Source: Gemmatimonadota bacterium (lineage in GTDB: Bacteria > Latescibacterota > UBA2968 > UBA8231). From it: 18,568 bases of DNA. The translations under genes were made by a program, and so were the position numbers. The stretch covers positions 1-18,568 of the forward strand of contig JAPOYQ010000040.1 of assembly GCA_026706505.1 (NCBI GenBank), written 5' to 3'. The notes under the pieces are model-generated. The model ran no database searches, was not told where the DNA came from, and worked only from the letters and a program-made list of their open reading frames with translations. Below are positions 1 to 8,467 of this stretch, piece after piece. Each line of letters begins with the position of its first letter. Within the stretch, counting starts at the first letter, position 1.

Positions 1-1
1 C

Positions 2-1558
2 ACCTACGAAGGCGACGAGACGATCCGCATCACCGGCACCGCCACCGGCTATACGTCCGGCTCGACGACCCTGACGCTGACCGATGATGATAGGCCGCCA
101 CCGCCGTCGGGAGGCGGGGGAGCCTCGCCACCACCGCCTCCGCCACCGCCGCCACCGTCGCCGTCCTTTGACGATAAGGCGATTGCAGCGCAATTCTACA
201 TACAAGGCACGGCCATCGCCCCCCTCGTCTTCCCCGCCGCCCAAGACGGCACCAAACCGCTAACCTACGGGCTATCGCAAACCAGCACCGCGCAAGCGGG
301 CATCGACTCCCTGACCGGCCTGCCCGACAGCCTCGCGTTTGACCCCAAAACGCGCACCCTTACCGGCACCCCGGCCACGCCGCTGCCAGCGACTGAGTTT
401 AGCTACACGGTCATCGACGCCGACGGGCGCACCGCCAGCCTCTGCTTCGACATCACCATCTACGCCCTCATCGGCCCGCCGACTCCGCCGACCGACCTGA
501 CAGTCGCCCTCGACGCCGACGGCAAGCTGGTGTTGCACTGGAAGGAACCCGCCCGCAACGGCGGCTACGACCTGACCTCCTACGAGGTGCAATACCAAAA
601 GACGACCAGCGCCTCGTGGAGGAGATTGGCGATCCGAGTGTCCGCCAATCACCCCACAAAGACCTACATCATCAGCGGCCTACAAGCCGACGCCGAGTAC
701 AACGTGCGCGTACGGGCGTACAACCTGAATCCACTCCCAGATCTGTCGCGCGGCGAATGGGCCATGGCCAGCACCGACGAAACGGCCATGCCCGACGAAA
801 TAGCAGCCGGAACGGGCGAACCGGCTGCCGACGGAGCCGTCTGTAAGCCCGGCCTTGGCGATTTGCTGGCGACCAAGGATGCTGGCGACGGCGAACCGTC
901 CGGCGACGGCGACGATGGCGAACCAACGGTTCCCAGTGCTCTGGGCGCACCAACCAATCTGACGGCCACGCCCGGTGATGGTAAGCTGTTGTTGCGTTGG
1001 AAGGAGCCGACCCAAACCGGCGGTTTTGACCTGACGTTCTACGATCTACAATACCAGAAGACGACCAGCACCTCGTGGATCTCGGTCGCTATCCGTATCC
1101 CAGCCAACCACCCCATAAAGACCTATTCCATCGGCAGCTTGCAAAACGGTGTAGCATACAACGTGCGGGTGCGCGTCCACAACCTAAATCCCGACCCGGA
1201 GCTTTCCCTCAGTGCGTGGACCACTGCCACCGCTACCCCCACCGAGGACGCGGCGGCCAAACAGGTCGCCAGCGCCCCTGCGTCTTTTGAACTCGCCGCT
1301 GCGTACCCCAACCCGTTCAACCCCTCCACTACCATCGGCTACGCCTTGCCGCAAGCTACCGACGTGCGCTTAGACATCTATAATGTAATGGGTCAACGAG
1401 TGCGGACGCTGGTCGCCGCCCACCAACCCGCCGGTTACTATGCCGTCGAATGGAAGGCGACTGACGACAGCGGCCACACCCTATCATCCGGCGTGTATTT
1501 CTATCACTTGCAAGCCGGCGCGTTCCGCGCCACGAAGCGGATGCTGCTAATGCGCTAA
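2..1558 (+). CDS. 3' part of a large exported multidomain protein with FN3 domains and a C-terminal sorting domain
   Basis: The reading frame is open from the left edge to the TAA at 1556-1558, so the 5' end lies outside the window; 518 residues are visible. In order they show the end of a repeat ending in TLTLTDDD (Calx-beta-like), a proline-rich linker (bases 95-166), a putative Ig-like domain (about 190-465, with the LTGTP motif of such domains), two fibronectin III domains (about 494-790 and 953-1240) and a C-terminal domain from about 1288 that contains YPNPFNPST and ends KRMLLMR. That tail is the FlgD-like / type IX secretion sorting domain, so the protein is probably carried across the outer membrane and anchored or released at the surface. 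No catalytic domain is visible in this part; adhesion or a structural role is a guess. A hairpin follows the stop. Confidence 0.85.
   Translation, partial: TYEGDETIRITGTATGYTSGSTTLTLTDDDRPPPPSGGGGASPPPPPPPPPPSPSFDDKAIAAQFYIQGTAIAPLVFPAAQDGTKPLTYGLSQTSTAQAGIDSLTGLPDSLAFDPKTRTLTGTPATPLPATEFSYTVIDADGRTASLCFDITIYALIGPPTPPTDLTVALDADGKLVLHWKEPARNGGYDLTSYEVQYQKTTSASWRRLAIRVSANHPTKTYIISGLQADAEYNVRVRAYNLNPLPDLSRGEWAMASTDETAMPDEIAAGTGEPAADGAVCKPGLGDLLATKDAGDGEPSGDGDDGEPTVPSALGAPTNLTATPGDGKLLLRWKEPTQTGGFDLTFYDLQYQKTTSTSWISVAIRIPANHPIKTYSIGSLQNGVAYNVRVRVHNLNPDPELSLSAWTTATATPTEDAAAKQVASAPASFELAAAYPNPFNPSTTIGYALPQATDVRLDIYNVMGQRVRTLVAAHQPAGYYAVEWKATDDSGHTLSSGVYFYHLQAGAFRATKRMLLMR
494..1240 (+). repeat. Tandem fibronectin III domain duplication (about 459-bp period)
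   Basis: Two copies of the same domain lie at about 494-790 and 953-1240. Anchor segments such as LxWKEP, LQYQKTTS/VQYQKTTS, SANHP/PANHP and YNVRVR recur in the same order. The codon for the Trp of WKEP is at 539 in copy 1 and 998 in copy 2, a period of 459 bases (153 codons). Identity is visible at DNA as well as protein level, so this is a fairly recent internal duplication. The linker between the copies is rich in Gly, Asp and Glu. Confidence 0.8.
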
Positions 1559-1582
1559 AACGCATCGTCCCGTACAGCCGCA

Positions 1583-1620
1583 GGCTCTCCCGACGCAGCC
1601 GTCGGGAGAGCCTTTGCGTT
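1583..1620 (+). terminator. Hairpin terminator after the exported protein gene
   Basis: A perfect 12-bp inverted repeat, GGCTCTCCCGAC (1583-1594) and GTCGGGAGAGCC (1601-1612), encloses a 6-base loop 25 bases after the stop codon. The T-tract is weak (TTTGCGTT), so termination may be partial, but stem length and position fit an intrinsic terminator. Confidence 0.7.
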
Positions 1621-1636
1621 GGGGCAATGGCATGGC

Positions 1637-1664
1637 TTGCCGAACTGGGCCGCGTTCGTATATT
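1637..1664 (+). promoter_or_regulatory. Probable sigma-70 promoter for the yyaL-cysK pair
   Basis: TTGCCG (1637-1642) and TATATT (1659-1664) are separated by 16 bases, between the upstream hairpin and the start codon at 1688. Transcription would begin near 1671, giving a leader of about 17 bases. This rests on consensus resemblance only. Confidence 0.45.
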
Positions 1665-1687
1665 CACGGAAACCTGAGTGAGAAAAA

Positions 1688-3748
1688 ATGCCCACACCCC
1701 CACACTCCAACCGCCTCGCTGCCGAATCCAGCCCGTACTTGCGCCAACACGCCCACAATCCCGTCGATTGGTATCCCTGGGGTGAGGAGGCGCTGGCCGC
1801 GGCCCGGGCCGCGGATCGGCCCATCTTGCTCTCCGTGGGGTATTCGGCCTGTCATTGGTGCCACGTCATGGAGCGCGAATCCTTTGAGGATGAGCAGATC
1901 GCCCAGCGCATGAACGAGCACTTTATCAACATCAAGGTCGATCGCGAAGAACGGCCCGATGTCGATGAGATTTACATGACGGCCGTGCAGGCCATGACCG
2001 GCCAAGGGGGCTGGCCGATGACGGTGTTTCTAACACCGGATTTGCAGCCTTTTTACGGCGGGACGTACTTTCCCCCTGAAGATCGCCATGGGCGGCCGGG
2101 TTTTCCGAGGGTGCTCCAAGCGATAGCGGATTACTACCGGGAAAATCGCGCTGGCGTCGCCGAAAAAACTGCCGAACTCATGCGTGCGCTCCAGCAACAC
2201 GCCGAGTTTTTGACGCCGGGCGGCATCCCTGGAGAAGAGGTCCTCGACGGAGCCTGTGCGCAGCTCAAATCCACGTATGACGCTAGATTCGGAGGGTTTG
2301 GCGGCGCGCCCAAATTTCCGCCGAGCATGAGCTTGTCCCTGCTGTTGCGGCGCTATGTTAGGCGAGGCGACCAGCGCGCGTTAGAAATCGCGGAGCACAC
2401 GCTCAAGCGCATGGCTACGGGAGGGATGTACGACCAACTTGGCGGAGGTTTTCACCGCTACTCAGTGGATGAGCGCTGGCTAGTACCGCACTTCGAGAAA
2501 ATGCTCTACGACAACGCCTTACTGGTGTGGACCTATCTCGAAGCCTATCAGGCGACTCAAGACGAATTCTACCGCGAGGTCGTCGAGCACACCCTTGGCT
2601 ATGTGCTGCGCGAGATGACGCAGCCCGAAGGCGGCTTCTACGCGGCGCAGGACGCGGACAGTGAGGGCGAGGAAGGCCTGTTTTTTACTTGGCTTTTAGA
2701 GGAGATTGAGGATCTGTTAGGCGAAGAAGATGCCGCGCTCTTTGCCCGCTATTACGGCGTTGTGCCCGAGGGCAATTTTGAGCACGGGCGCAATATCTTG
2801 CACGTGGAAAACGAGCTAGAGGGAGTTGCGCGTTTCCTCAAGGTAGAGCCGGAGCGGCTGGCACAAGTCGTAGAGCGCGGGTGCGAGGTACTGCTTGCGG
2901 CGCGGCAACAGCGCGTTGTCCCCGAGCGCGACGACAAAATTTTGACGGCTTGGAATGGGCTGATGATCAGCGCGATGGCCCGCGCCTATCAGGTTATTGG
3001 GGAGGATCGCTACCTGCAAGCGGCTGTCGAGGCGGCCGACTTTATTTTAGACCGCATGGTCTGCGACGGCTGTCTCCTGCACACTTACAAGGATGGTCAG
3101 GCGCGGATTCCGGCCTATCAGGACGATCACGCCTGTTTGATCAACGGCCTGCTCGACCTGTATGAGGCGAGTTTCGAGTTGCGCTTTTTTTCCGCAGCCG
3201 ATCACTGGGCTGCCGAGATGATCGCGCGGTTTTGGGATGGGGAACACGGGGGATTTTTCTATGCGGGAGCTGAGGCGACCGACCTGATCGTACGCACTAA
3301 GAACCCATTTGACAACGCCACGCCCTCGGGCAACTCGTTGGGTGCGCTAGCCCTTTTGCGCTTGGGGGCGATGAAGGGCGATCAGGCGTTGTGGCAGCAA
3401 GGCGAGCAAACGCTCGTTCTCTTCGAGCAGCTATTGCGCCGCGCTCCTTCTGCTGGAGCGCAGATGCTCTGTGCCCTCGACTTTTACTTGGCTAAGCCCA
3501 CGGAGGTCGCCTTGGTAGGGGACCAAGCCGAATGTCGTGTTTTTGCAGCCGCGCTGCACCGGTGCTTTGTGCCCAATAAAGTCGTGTTAGCTGCTGGCGT
3601 TGGGGCGGATGAAGCCGAGGCTGCGTTGCCGCTACTGGAGGGTAAGCTGGCGGTCGGCGGCAGGGCGTACGTGTGCCGCGACGCGACCTGCTCGCGGCCA
3701 CTAGCTACGACCGCAGACTTGGTGGAGCAGCTGAAGGCCGAGGGATGA
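1688..3748 (+). CDS. yyaL: YyaL/SSP411-type thioredoxin-domain protein (DUF255)
   Basis: A protein of 686 residues, close to the usual length of this family. The N-terminal thioredoxin-like domain (about residues 5-165) holds the family signature: [18 protein letters not shown], then the CHWC motif at 55-58 in the position of the thioredoxin Cxx[11 protein letters not shown] and [12 protein letters not shown]. The rest resembles the alpha/alpha toroid fold of N-acylglucosamine 2-epimerase-type proteins. It ends with a typical AYVC...C tail. The family occurs in bacteria, archaea and animals (spermatogenesis-associated protein 20). Its reaction is not established, though a redox or sugar-related role has been suggested. 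No signal peptide is seen, so it should be cytoplasmic. A good promoter lies just upstream. The stop overlaps the next start (ATGA), so it is probably co-translated with cysK. The link to cysteine synthesis is only contextual. Confidence 0.93.
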   Translation: MPTPPHSNRLAAESSPYLRQHAHNPVDWYPWGEEALAAARAADRPILLSVGYSACHWCHVMERESFEDEQIAQRMNEHFINIKVDREERPDVDEIYMTAVQAMTGQGGWPMTVFLTPDLQPFYGGTYFPPEDRHGRPGFPRVLQAIADYYRENRAGVAEKTAELMRALQQHAEFLTPGGIPGEEVLDGACAQLKSTYDARFGGFGGAPKFPPSMSLSLLLRRYVRRGDQRALEIAEHTLKRMATGGMYDQLGGGFHRYSVDERWLVPHFEKMLYDNALLVWTYLEAYQATQDEFYREVVEHTLGYVLREMTQPEGGFYAAQDADSEGEEGLFFTWLLEEIEDLLGEEDAALFARYYGVVPEGNFEHGRNILHVENELEGVARFLKVEPERLAQVVERGCEVLLAARQQRVVPERDDKILTAWNGLMISAMARAYQVIGEDRYLQAAVEAADFILDRMVCDGCLLHTYKDGQARIPAYQDDHACLINGLLDLYEASFELRFFSAADHWAAEMIARFWDGEHGGFFYAGAEATDLIVRTKNPFDNATPSGNSLGALALLRLGAMKGDQALWQQGEQTLVLFEQLLRRAPSAGAQMLCALDFYLAKPTEVALVGDQAECRVFAAALHRCFVPNKVVLAAGVGADEAEAALPLLEGKLAVGGRAYVCRDATCSRPLATTADLVEQLKAEG

Positions 3749-4698
3749 GCAAGCGCAAGATCGCAGACGACATGTTGCAGTTAGTGGGGGACACGCCCCT
3801 CGTGTGCCTCTACCGCGTCGCGCCCGCCAACGGCAGCCAGCTCTACGGCAAACTCGAAGCGTGCAACCCAACCGGCAGCGTCAAAGACCGCATCGGCGTC
3901 AGCATGATCCGTGCCGCCGAGACAGCCGGCCGGCTCAAAAAAGGCATGACCATCGTCGAGGCTACCAGCGGCAATACCGGGATCGCGCTCGCTCTCGTCG
4001 CGTCCGTCTTAGGCTACCGACTGGTGCTGACTATGCCCGAGAGCATGAGCTTGGAGCGGCGGCAGGTCATGGCCAGTTACGGCGCGGAGATTGCGTTGAC
4101 GCCCGCAGCCGAAGACATGGCCGGGGCCATCCGCAAGGCCGAAGAGCTCAAGGCCGCCGATCCAGAGGGAGTGTTTATTCCGCAGCAATTTTCTAACCCG
4201 GCCAACCCGGAGGCCCATCGTCGGGCCACGGCCGAGGAGATTCTCGCGGCCACCGGAGGCGAGTTAGACGCCTTTGTCGCTGGGGTGGGGACTGGTGGCA
4301 CCATAACCGGCGTTGGGGAGGTGCTCAAGCAGGCCGTGCCAGACGTGCGCCTAGTAGCGGTCGAGCCTAAGCGCTCGCCCGTACTTTCAGGGGGCGCGGC
4401 CGATTTGCACGGCATTCAGGGGATTGGCGCGGGTTTTGTCCCTGAAGTCCTCGACCGAAACCTGATTGACCAGATCGTGCAGATAGACGACGACGAGGCC
4501 TTTCACTACACCCGCCGCTTGGCTCGCGAGGAAGGATTGCTGTTGGGGCCGTCGTCCGGGGCCAATGTGGCGGCTAGCTTGCAGGTGGCCAGTGCCCTAG
4601 GCCCAGAAGCCCGTCTGGTGACCATGCTCTGCGATACTGGATTTCGCTATTTTAGCGTCGATGGGTTTATCGAGTCAGTAGAATCAGCGCAGGAGTAA
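3745..4698 (+). CDS. cysK: Cysteine synthase (O-acetylserine sulfhydrylase), PLP-dependent
   Basis: Makes L-cysteine from O-acetylserine and sulfide. The protein has 317 residues, normal for CysK/CysM. The PLP lysine is K47 in NPTGSVKDR. The substrate loop TSGNTG is at 74-79, the phosphate-binding GTGGTITG at 182-189, and GPSSGAN at 268-274. [11 protein letters not shown] followed by [12 protein letters not shown] is closer to CysK than to cystathionine beta-synthase, and there is no CBS regulatory domain. The ATG at 3745 overlaps the yyaL stop as ATGA and gives the standard N-terminus ([10 protein letters not shown]); a longer in-frame extension to 3673 would lie wholly inside yyaL and is unlikely. 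The 3' end overlaps the minus-strand gene by 15 bp with no terminator in between. It could supply cysteine to the desulfurase encoded at 8802-9974. Confidence 0.95.
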   Translation: MSKRKIADDMLQLVGDTPLVCLYRVAPANGSQLYGKLEACNPTGSVKDRIGVSMIRAAETAGRLKKGMTIVEATSGNTGIALALVASVLGYRLVLTMPESMSLERRQVMASYGAEIALTPAAEDMAGAIRKAEELKAADPEGVFIPQQFSNPANPEAHRRATAEEILAATGGELDAFVAGVGTGGTITGVGEVLKQAVPDVRLVAVEPKRSPVLSGGAADLHGIQGIGAGFVPEVLDRNLIDQIVQIDDDEAFHYTRRLAREEGLLLGPSSGANVAASLQVASALGPEARLVTMLCDTGFRYFSVDGFIESVESAQE

Positions 4699-7206
4699 CA
4701 TCTTCGTCCCTTGGCGGACCGGGCCCGCACGCATTATGAGCAAGTAGGTACCGCTGGCCAGCGCTCGTCCTTGATCGTCCTTTCCATCCCAATGAATCTG
4801 ATGCGTCCCCGCTTCCCGATACTGGTGCAAAAGGGTGCGCACGGTTTGGCCGAGGGCGTTGTACACGCGCAGTTCTACCAAGATGTCGGCAGCGAGTGTG
4901 TAGGTGATTTGCGTCGAGCTGTTGAAGGGGTTGGGGAACGTCGGCGCAAGGGCGAAGTGGATCGGTTGGGCTATGGCCACGGGCCAAACTGGCTGCGCCA
5001 GTGCAATGCCGCGTGGATTCTGGCCGGTTGCGTAGTGGCCGACAACGGAGTCGCGCACGGCATCGACGATGTGGATCTCATTGGAGAAGGAACTGGTGAC
5101 GTACGCCTGCGTGCCGTCGGGCGAAAAGGCAATGGCCCGTGGATTGCGGCCGATGGCGAGCTTTTTGCGCAGAGTTCCGCTGGTCACATCGACAACTAGA
5201 AGGGAACCTTCGCTGTGAGCGGTCAAATAGAGCTTGCGGCCATCCGGGCTGGGTGAGATGGCAAAGGTGCCGCTGACGTCTAAGTCGATGGTGCGCACGA
5301 CGGTTGCGTCATCGGCGTCGATAGCGGTCAAGCGGCCCGTGTCCATGCTGGTTACGTAAAGCGTCTTGCCGTCGGGTGCAAGAGCGAGCGAGCGCGGTTT
5401 TGGTGGCACTGGGATGCGGCCGGTTATGCGGCCTTGCGGCGAGAGGACGAGGACTTGGCTGCCAGCGATGTCGGTGGTGAATATCTTGTCGGCGGTGGCG
5501 GCAATGCCGTACAACCCTTCACCTGCGTCGGCGACCGCAACGGTGCGCGCTTGGCCCGACTCAACATCGACGATGGTCAGCGCATTCGTACCCGAATTGG
5601 TCGCATAGAGCGTTTTGCCGTCGGGCGCGAGGGCTAAGTCGAGGGGCTGGATTGCGGTCTCGATGTGCGCTTGGACCTGGAAGGTCGCGGTGTCGATGAT
5701 GCGGAGGTCGTTCGAGGAGAGATTGGACACGAAGAGTTGGTCACCGGCTAGAATCATTTGGATCGGTTCGTCGCCGACGGGGATGCGCGCTAGCTCGCGG
5801 CGGGTGCCCGTATCGACCACGCCGATGGCGTCGTCGCCGCGCAAGGCAGTAAAGGCCAGCGGGGCTCCGGTCAGTTCGACGACGGTGAAGTCGAGCCAAG
5901 CGTCCGCATGGGGAAAATACGAGACCTTGCCATCGGCACCGCGGGCTTCGATCTGATAGGCGATGCGCGCGCCGACGTGCTGGCCGGGAATTTGGGAGAC
6001 GAAGAGACTGTCTTGCTGCTGCATTTGCAAGTGCTGGACGCTCCCGCCGTCAATCTGATAGAGGAGCCACACGCTGGCGGCATCGCGGACTGCGACGCGC
6101 ACTGGATAAGGACCTTGGGTATCTGGGGTGTTGGTGACCAGCGCTATGGGGACTACGAAGGGATAGCCGGGCACGGCAAAATCGGTGATGAAATCGATAT
6201 CGTCGATGTGTTGGGCAGTGCTTAGGTCGAGGATGCGGGCGTAGGTGTCAGCGCGGGCGTTGTCGTAGAACTCTGCGGGGAATCCAGTGACAAAATCAGT
6301 GAAAACACCGCCGAAGTTCTCTTCGCTAATCGCCCCTGCAATGGGCGCGAGACTCAAGCGATAGCGCCCCGGCGTCAAGCCGTGCAGCCGGTAGTGCCCG
6401 ACCGTGGCGGCACTTGGTTCGGCACCCGAGACAGTGCTGAACAGCCCACCGGTGTCGAGGTTTTCCGCCTTGATATGCGTGCCGAAGAGCGGCTGTTGGT
6501 CGAAGTCGCGGATTTGGCCGGCGATACTGCCGACGCTGGCTTGATAGCCAATGGCCGGATAGAGGAAGCTGATGCCGGCGATGTCGTCGGGTTCGAGGCT
6601 TTGCGCTTCGCCGGAGTCGTCGCTGTGGTTGAAGGGGTTCATGGTCGGGCGGATATCTGGAGGGCCATCGAGCGGGGTGTGTTCAAGCCCAAGCAGGTGG
6701 CCGATTTCGTGGACGGCTACGTCTTTGAGATTTATCCAATTACCGGGTTGAACAAATAGACCAGCGGAAAAGCGGAAGTCGCGCCCGTTAAAGATGATGT
6801 CCGCGTCCGTGATATGGCCGGTCTCGAAATGAGACCGGATGCGGGTTATGGCGATGACGCCGGTTTCGGGTGGGGCGTCTAGGTAGCGTCCCGTCTCGTC
6901 GAAGTAGATCAGGTTGCGCCCATCTCTTTGCCTTGGGACGCTGCGGGTTGTGTCCTGATCGACAAAGTCCACTCGCGCCGTACTTACGTCACTCCAGACC
7001 TGAAAGCTTTCGCGTATCAACGCATGGGTCAGAGTGGGGGATAGGTCGTCGGAACCGGCAGCGTGGAGCGCGAAGGAGATGCGGTCGGGGTGGCGCCAGG
7101 TCTGCTGGACTTGGTTGCCAAATCGGGATTCAACGGTCTGGATGAGAAAGCTGTGGCTGGGGATGGCGACGAGCAGGCCGCCAAGTAGCAGGCCGCTAAT
7201 GCGCAT
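4684..7206 (-). CDS. Secreted matrixin metalloprotease with beta-propeller and C-terminal sorting domain
   Basis: An 840-residue exported protein. Residues 1-19 look like a signal peptide (RISGLLLGGLLVAIPSHS). A matrixin (M10-type) zinc protease domain spans about 40-217: zinc ligands in HEIGHLLGLEH (166-176), a likely Met-turn at PTMNP (187-191), and the usual LEPDDIAGISFLYP close. Next come a carboxypeptidase-regulatory-like beta domain (about 227-342), an Ig-like segment (about 361-440) and a seven-blade-type YVTN/Lactonase beta-propeller (about 448-742) with repeated APDGKTLY and IVDV motifs. A PNPFN sorting tail (757-840, ending KMLLLR) closes it. Expected role: a surface or extracellular peptidase; the substrate is unknown. 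GGAGA precedes the ATG, and the start overlaps the upstream 189-aa gene by 11 bp, so the two are probably translationally coupled. No inhibitory cysteine-switch propeptide is obvious. Confidence 0.9.
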   Translation of the reverse strand: MRISGLLLGGLLVAIPSHSFLIQTVESRFGNQVQQTWRHPDRISFALHAAGSDDLSPTLTHALIRESFQVWSDVSTARVDFVDQDTTRSVPRQRDGRNLIYFDETGRYLDAPPETGVIAITRIRSHFETGHITDADIIFNGRDFRFSAGLFVQPGNWINLKDVAVHEIGHLLGLEHTPLDGPPDIRPTMNPFNHSDDSGEAQSLEPDDIAGISFLYPAIGYQASVGSIAGQIRDFDQQPLFGTHIKAENLDTGGLFSTVSGAEPSAATVGHYRLHGLTPGRYRLSLAPIAGAISEENFGGVFTDFVTGFPAEFYDNARADTYARILDLSTAQHIDDIDFITDFAVPGYPFVVPIALVTNTPDTQGPYPVRVAVRDAASVWLLYQIDGGSVQHLQMQQQDSLFVSQIPGQHVGARIAYQIEARGADGKVSYFPHADAWLDFTVVELTGAPLAFTALRGDDAIGVVDTGTRRELARIPVGDEPIQMILAGDQLFVSNLSSNDLRIIDTATFQVQAHIETAIQPLDLALAPDGKTLYATNSGTNALTIVDVESGQARTVAVADAGEGLYGIAATADKIFTTDIAGSQVLVLSPQGRITGRIPVPPKPRSLALAPDGKTLYVTSMDTGRLTAIDADDATVVRTIDLDVSGTFAISPSPDGRKLYLTAHSEGSLLVVDVTSGTLRKKLAIGRNPRAIAFSPDGTQAYVTSSFSNEIHIVDAVRDSVVGHYATGQNPRGIALAQPVWPVAIAQPIHFALAPTFPNPFNSSTQITYTLAADILVELRVYNALGQTVRTLLHQYREAGTHQIHWDGKDDQGRALASGTYLLIMRAGPVRQGTKMLLLR

Positions 7207-7765
7207 CGCGCGTCTCCGGGCTTTGATCTTCGGTCAAGGCTTGCACCCGCGCCAAAAACTGGTCGAGTGGCATGCCTTGGACCGGTTCGTCGAGCGGCGT
7301 CTTTTTGGGCGCACTTTGCGGCTTGGTGTGCAGCGTGAGGCCGTCTAGCTCTTGGAAGACGCGTGGTTTGTTGGCGATGCTGCGCTTGATGGCGAAGTGT
7401 CCTTGGGCCAGGCCGACCGGCCAGGAGTGTCCCAATGCGTTCGCCGCGGTGAGAAAGAGCACAGCCTCGTCACCGGGGGCAAAGATGGGCATGCCAATGA
7501 TACGGGTAACAGTGTCTTGTAGATGGCCGCCGGGCAGGTGCAATTCCAGTTGCGAAATCGCTGGTCCTTTAATGGCTTGGGAAACGGAGAACACATAGCG
7601 GGTATAGATCTGTCCGCGCACCCATTGGGGCTGGGCTTGGCTACAGACTCCGACGACAATGCGTTCGGCGTTAGCGGTCAGAGCCGCCAAATCGAAACGC
7701 TGGACTGTAGTAGCCGCAAGTGGAGTGGCTAGCCAGATTAGGCAGAATGCAATGCGAGTGACCAT
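7196..7765 (-). CDS. Small exported protein of unknown function paired with the matrixin
   Basis: A 189-residue protein with a likely signal peptide (MVTRIAFCLIWLATPLAA, cleavage near 18). The mature part carries a pattern I associate with uncharacterised bacterial proteins often encoded beside matrixins: ADR/AER-IVVG near the start, then IYTRYVFSVSQAIKG, LELHLPGG, and FAPGDEAVLFL. These suggest a compact beta-rich fold. No catalytic motif is visible. A strong ribosome binding site (GAGGAG, complement of about 7776-7781) precedes the ATG. The stop lies inside the start of the protease gene (11-bp overlap), so the two proteins should be made together. It could be a folding helper, inhibitor or binding partner of the protease, but that is inference. 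The lone cysteine of the mature part is in VVGVCSQ. Confidence 0.8.
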   Translation of the reverse strand: MVTRIAFCLIWLATPLAATTVQRFDLAALTANAERIVVGVCSQAQPQWVRGQIYTRYVFSVSQAIKGPAISQLELHLPGGHLQDTVTRIIGMPIFAPGDEAVLFLTAANALGHSWPVGLAQGHFAIKRSIANKPRVFQELDGLTLHTKPQSAPKKTPLDEPVQGMPLDQFLARVQALTEDQSPETRDAH

Positions 7766-7782
7766 TGTGCGTTATCTCCTCA

Positions 7783-7875
7783 GGGATACTCACTCTTTGT
7801 GCAGTAGAATCAATGTCCACTCAGACGCTAGGGAACGGTTAAAGTTGCCTAGGAGACTTGGGATACTCGCTCTTT
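7783..7875. repeat. Pair of 16-bp direct repeats in the divergent intergenic region
   Basis: GGGATACTCACTCTTT (7783-7798) and GGGATACTCGCTCTTT (7860-7875) match at 15 of 16 positions and start 77 bases apart. They lie between the minus-strand exported protein gene and the merR gene. The first copy sits directly upstream of the ribosome binding site of the minus-strand gene. They may be operator sites for one or both divergent units; no known regulator motif is recognised. Confidence 0.6.
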
Positions 7876-7924
7876 CGGAGATGTTGGTTTAAATATCATA
7901 GAAATAAGGTCCGTTGTCGATTCG

Positions 7925-7953
7925 TTGACACTTACGTTCACGTCAAGTACATT
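7925..7953 (+). promoter_or_regulatory. Sigma-70 promoter of the merR-Fe-S operon with an internal dyad
   Basis: A consensus -35 TTGACA (7925-7930) and a -10-like TACATT (7948-7953) are 17 bases apart. A dyad TTGAC...GTCAA (7925-7929 and 7942-7946) centred on ACGT spans the -35 and spacer. MerR-family proteins bind dyads between -35 and -10, so this is a candidate autoregulatory operator, although the spacer is 17 bases rather than the 19-20 of classical MerR targets. The downstream gene has a clear GAAGGA ribosome binding site (7982-7987). Confidence 0.55.
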
Positions 7954-7994
7954 GCTACATTGCTTGCCAGAACTTCGCAGCGAAGGATGCCTCC

Positions 7995-8456
7995 ATGCAA
8001 ATAGGGGATTTGGCCGCCAAGGCCGGGGTCACGCCGCGCACGATTCGCTACTATGAAGAATTGGGAATCGTCGAGCCAGAGGAGCGCACTGCAGGCGGGT
8101 TTCGCCTGTATTCGGAAGCGCAATTGCGCCGCTTGCAAATCGTCCAAAGCCTCAAGGATTTGGGATTCGGACTAGAGCACATCAGCGCGTTTTTCAACCT
8201 AAAGCACGGTAACGAATCTGGAGGTGGCTTGGCGCGCGTGCTCGTCGAGCACCTAACCGAGCAAGAGCGCCGAATCGACGAGCGCATTCGCCAGTACTCG
8301 CTTATGAAGGAGCGAAACCGACGGGCCATTGAAATTCTCAGTGGCTGTTTTTGCTGTACGGTCAAGGTCATTGAGCGGGATTGCCACCACTGCGAGGTCT
8401 ATCGGAGGCACGACGAGGTTCCCGACCTCATCGAATGCGCCATTTACGAATCTTGA
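7995..8456 (+). CDS. MerR-family transcriptional regulator with a cysteine-rich C-terminus
   Basis: A 153-residue protein. The N-terminal MerR winged helix is clear: MQIGDLAAKAGVTPRTIRYY (1-20), then EELGIVEPEERTAGGFRLYS. A dimerisation helix follows (about 80-114). The C-terminus has C118, C120, C121, C130, C133 and C148, with H131, H132 and H139. Position and spacing recall the four-cysteine [2Fe-2S] site of SoxR (Cys119-x2-Cys-x-Cys-x5-Cys), though the pattern is not identical. It may sense an Fe-S cluster, iron, zinc or oxidative stress. It is the first gene of an operon with an ErpA-type carrier (11-bp gap), a cysteine desulfurase and a rhodanese-E1 protein, which makes control of Fe-S or sulfur metabolism the likely role. 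The start is fixed by GAAGGA 7 bases upstream. Metal binding is inferred, not shown. Confidence 0.9.
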   Translation: MQIGDLAAKAGVTPRTIRYYEELGIVEPEERTAGGFRLYSEAQLRRLQIVQSLKDLGFGLEHISAFFNLKHGNESGGGLARVLVEHLTEQERRIDERIRQYSLMKERNRRAIEILSGCFCCTVKVIERDCHHCEVYRRHDEVPDLIECAIYES

Positions 8457-8467
8457 AGGGACATAAA

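Noticed and set aside
1797..1814. 18-bp GC-only palindrome in yyaL
   Set aside because: It is made of G and C only, within Ala/Arg codons of a GC-rich gene, and is plausibly codon bias.
3673..3744. Upstream extension of cysK
   Set aside because: It lies inside yyaL and adds residues not found in cysteine synthases; the ATGA overlap at 3745 gives the standard start.
4711..7145. Several plus-strand open frames across the minus-strand protease gene
   Set aside because: They lack family motifs and ribosome binding sites and are antisense shadows of a gene with clear domains.
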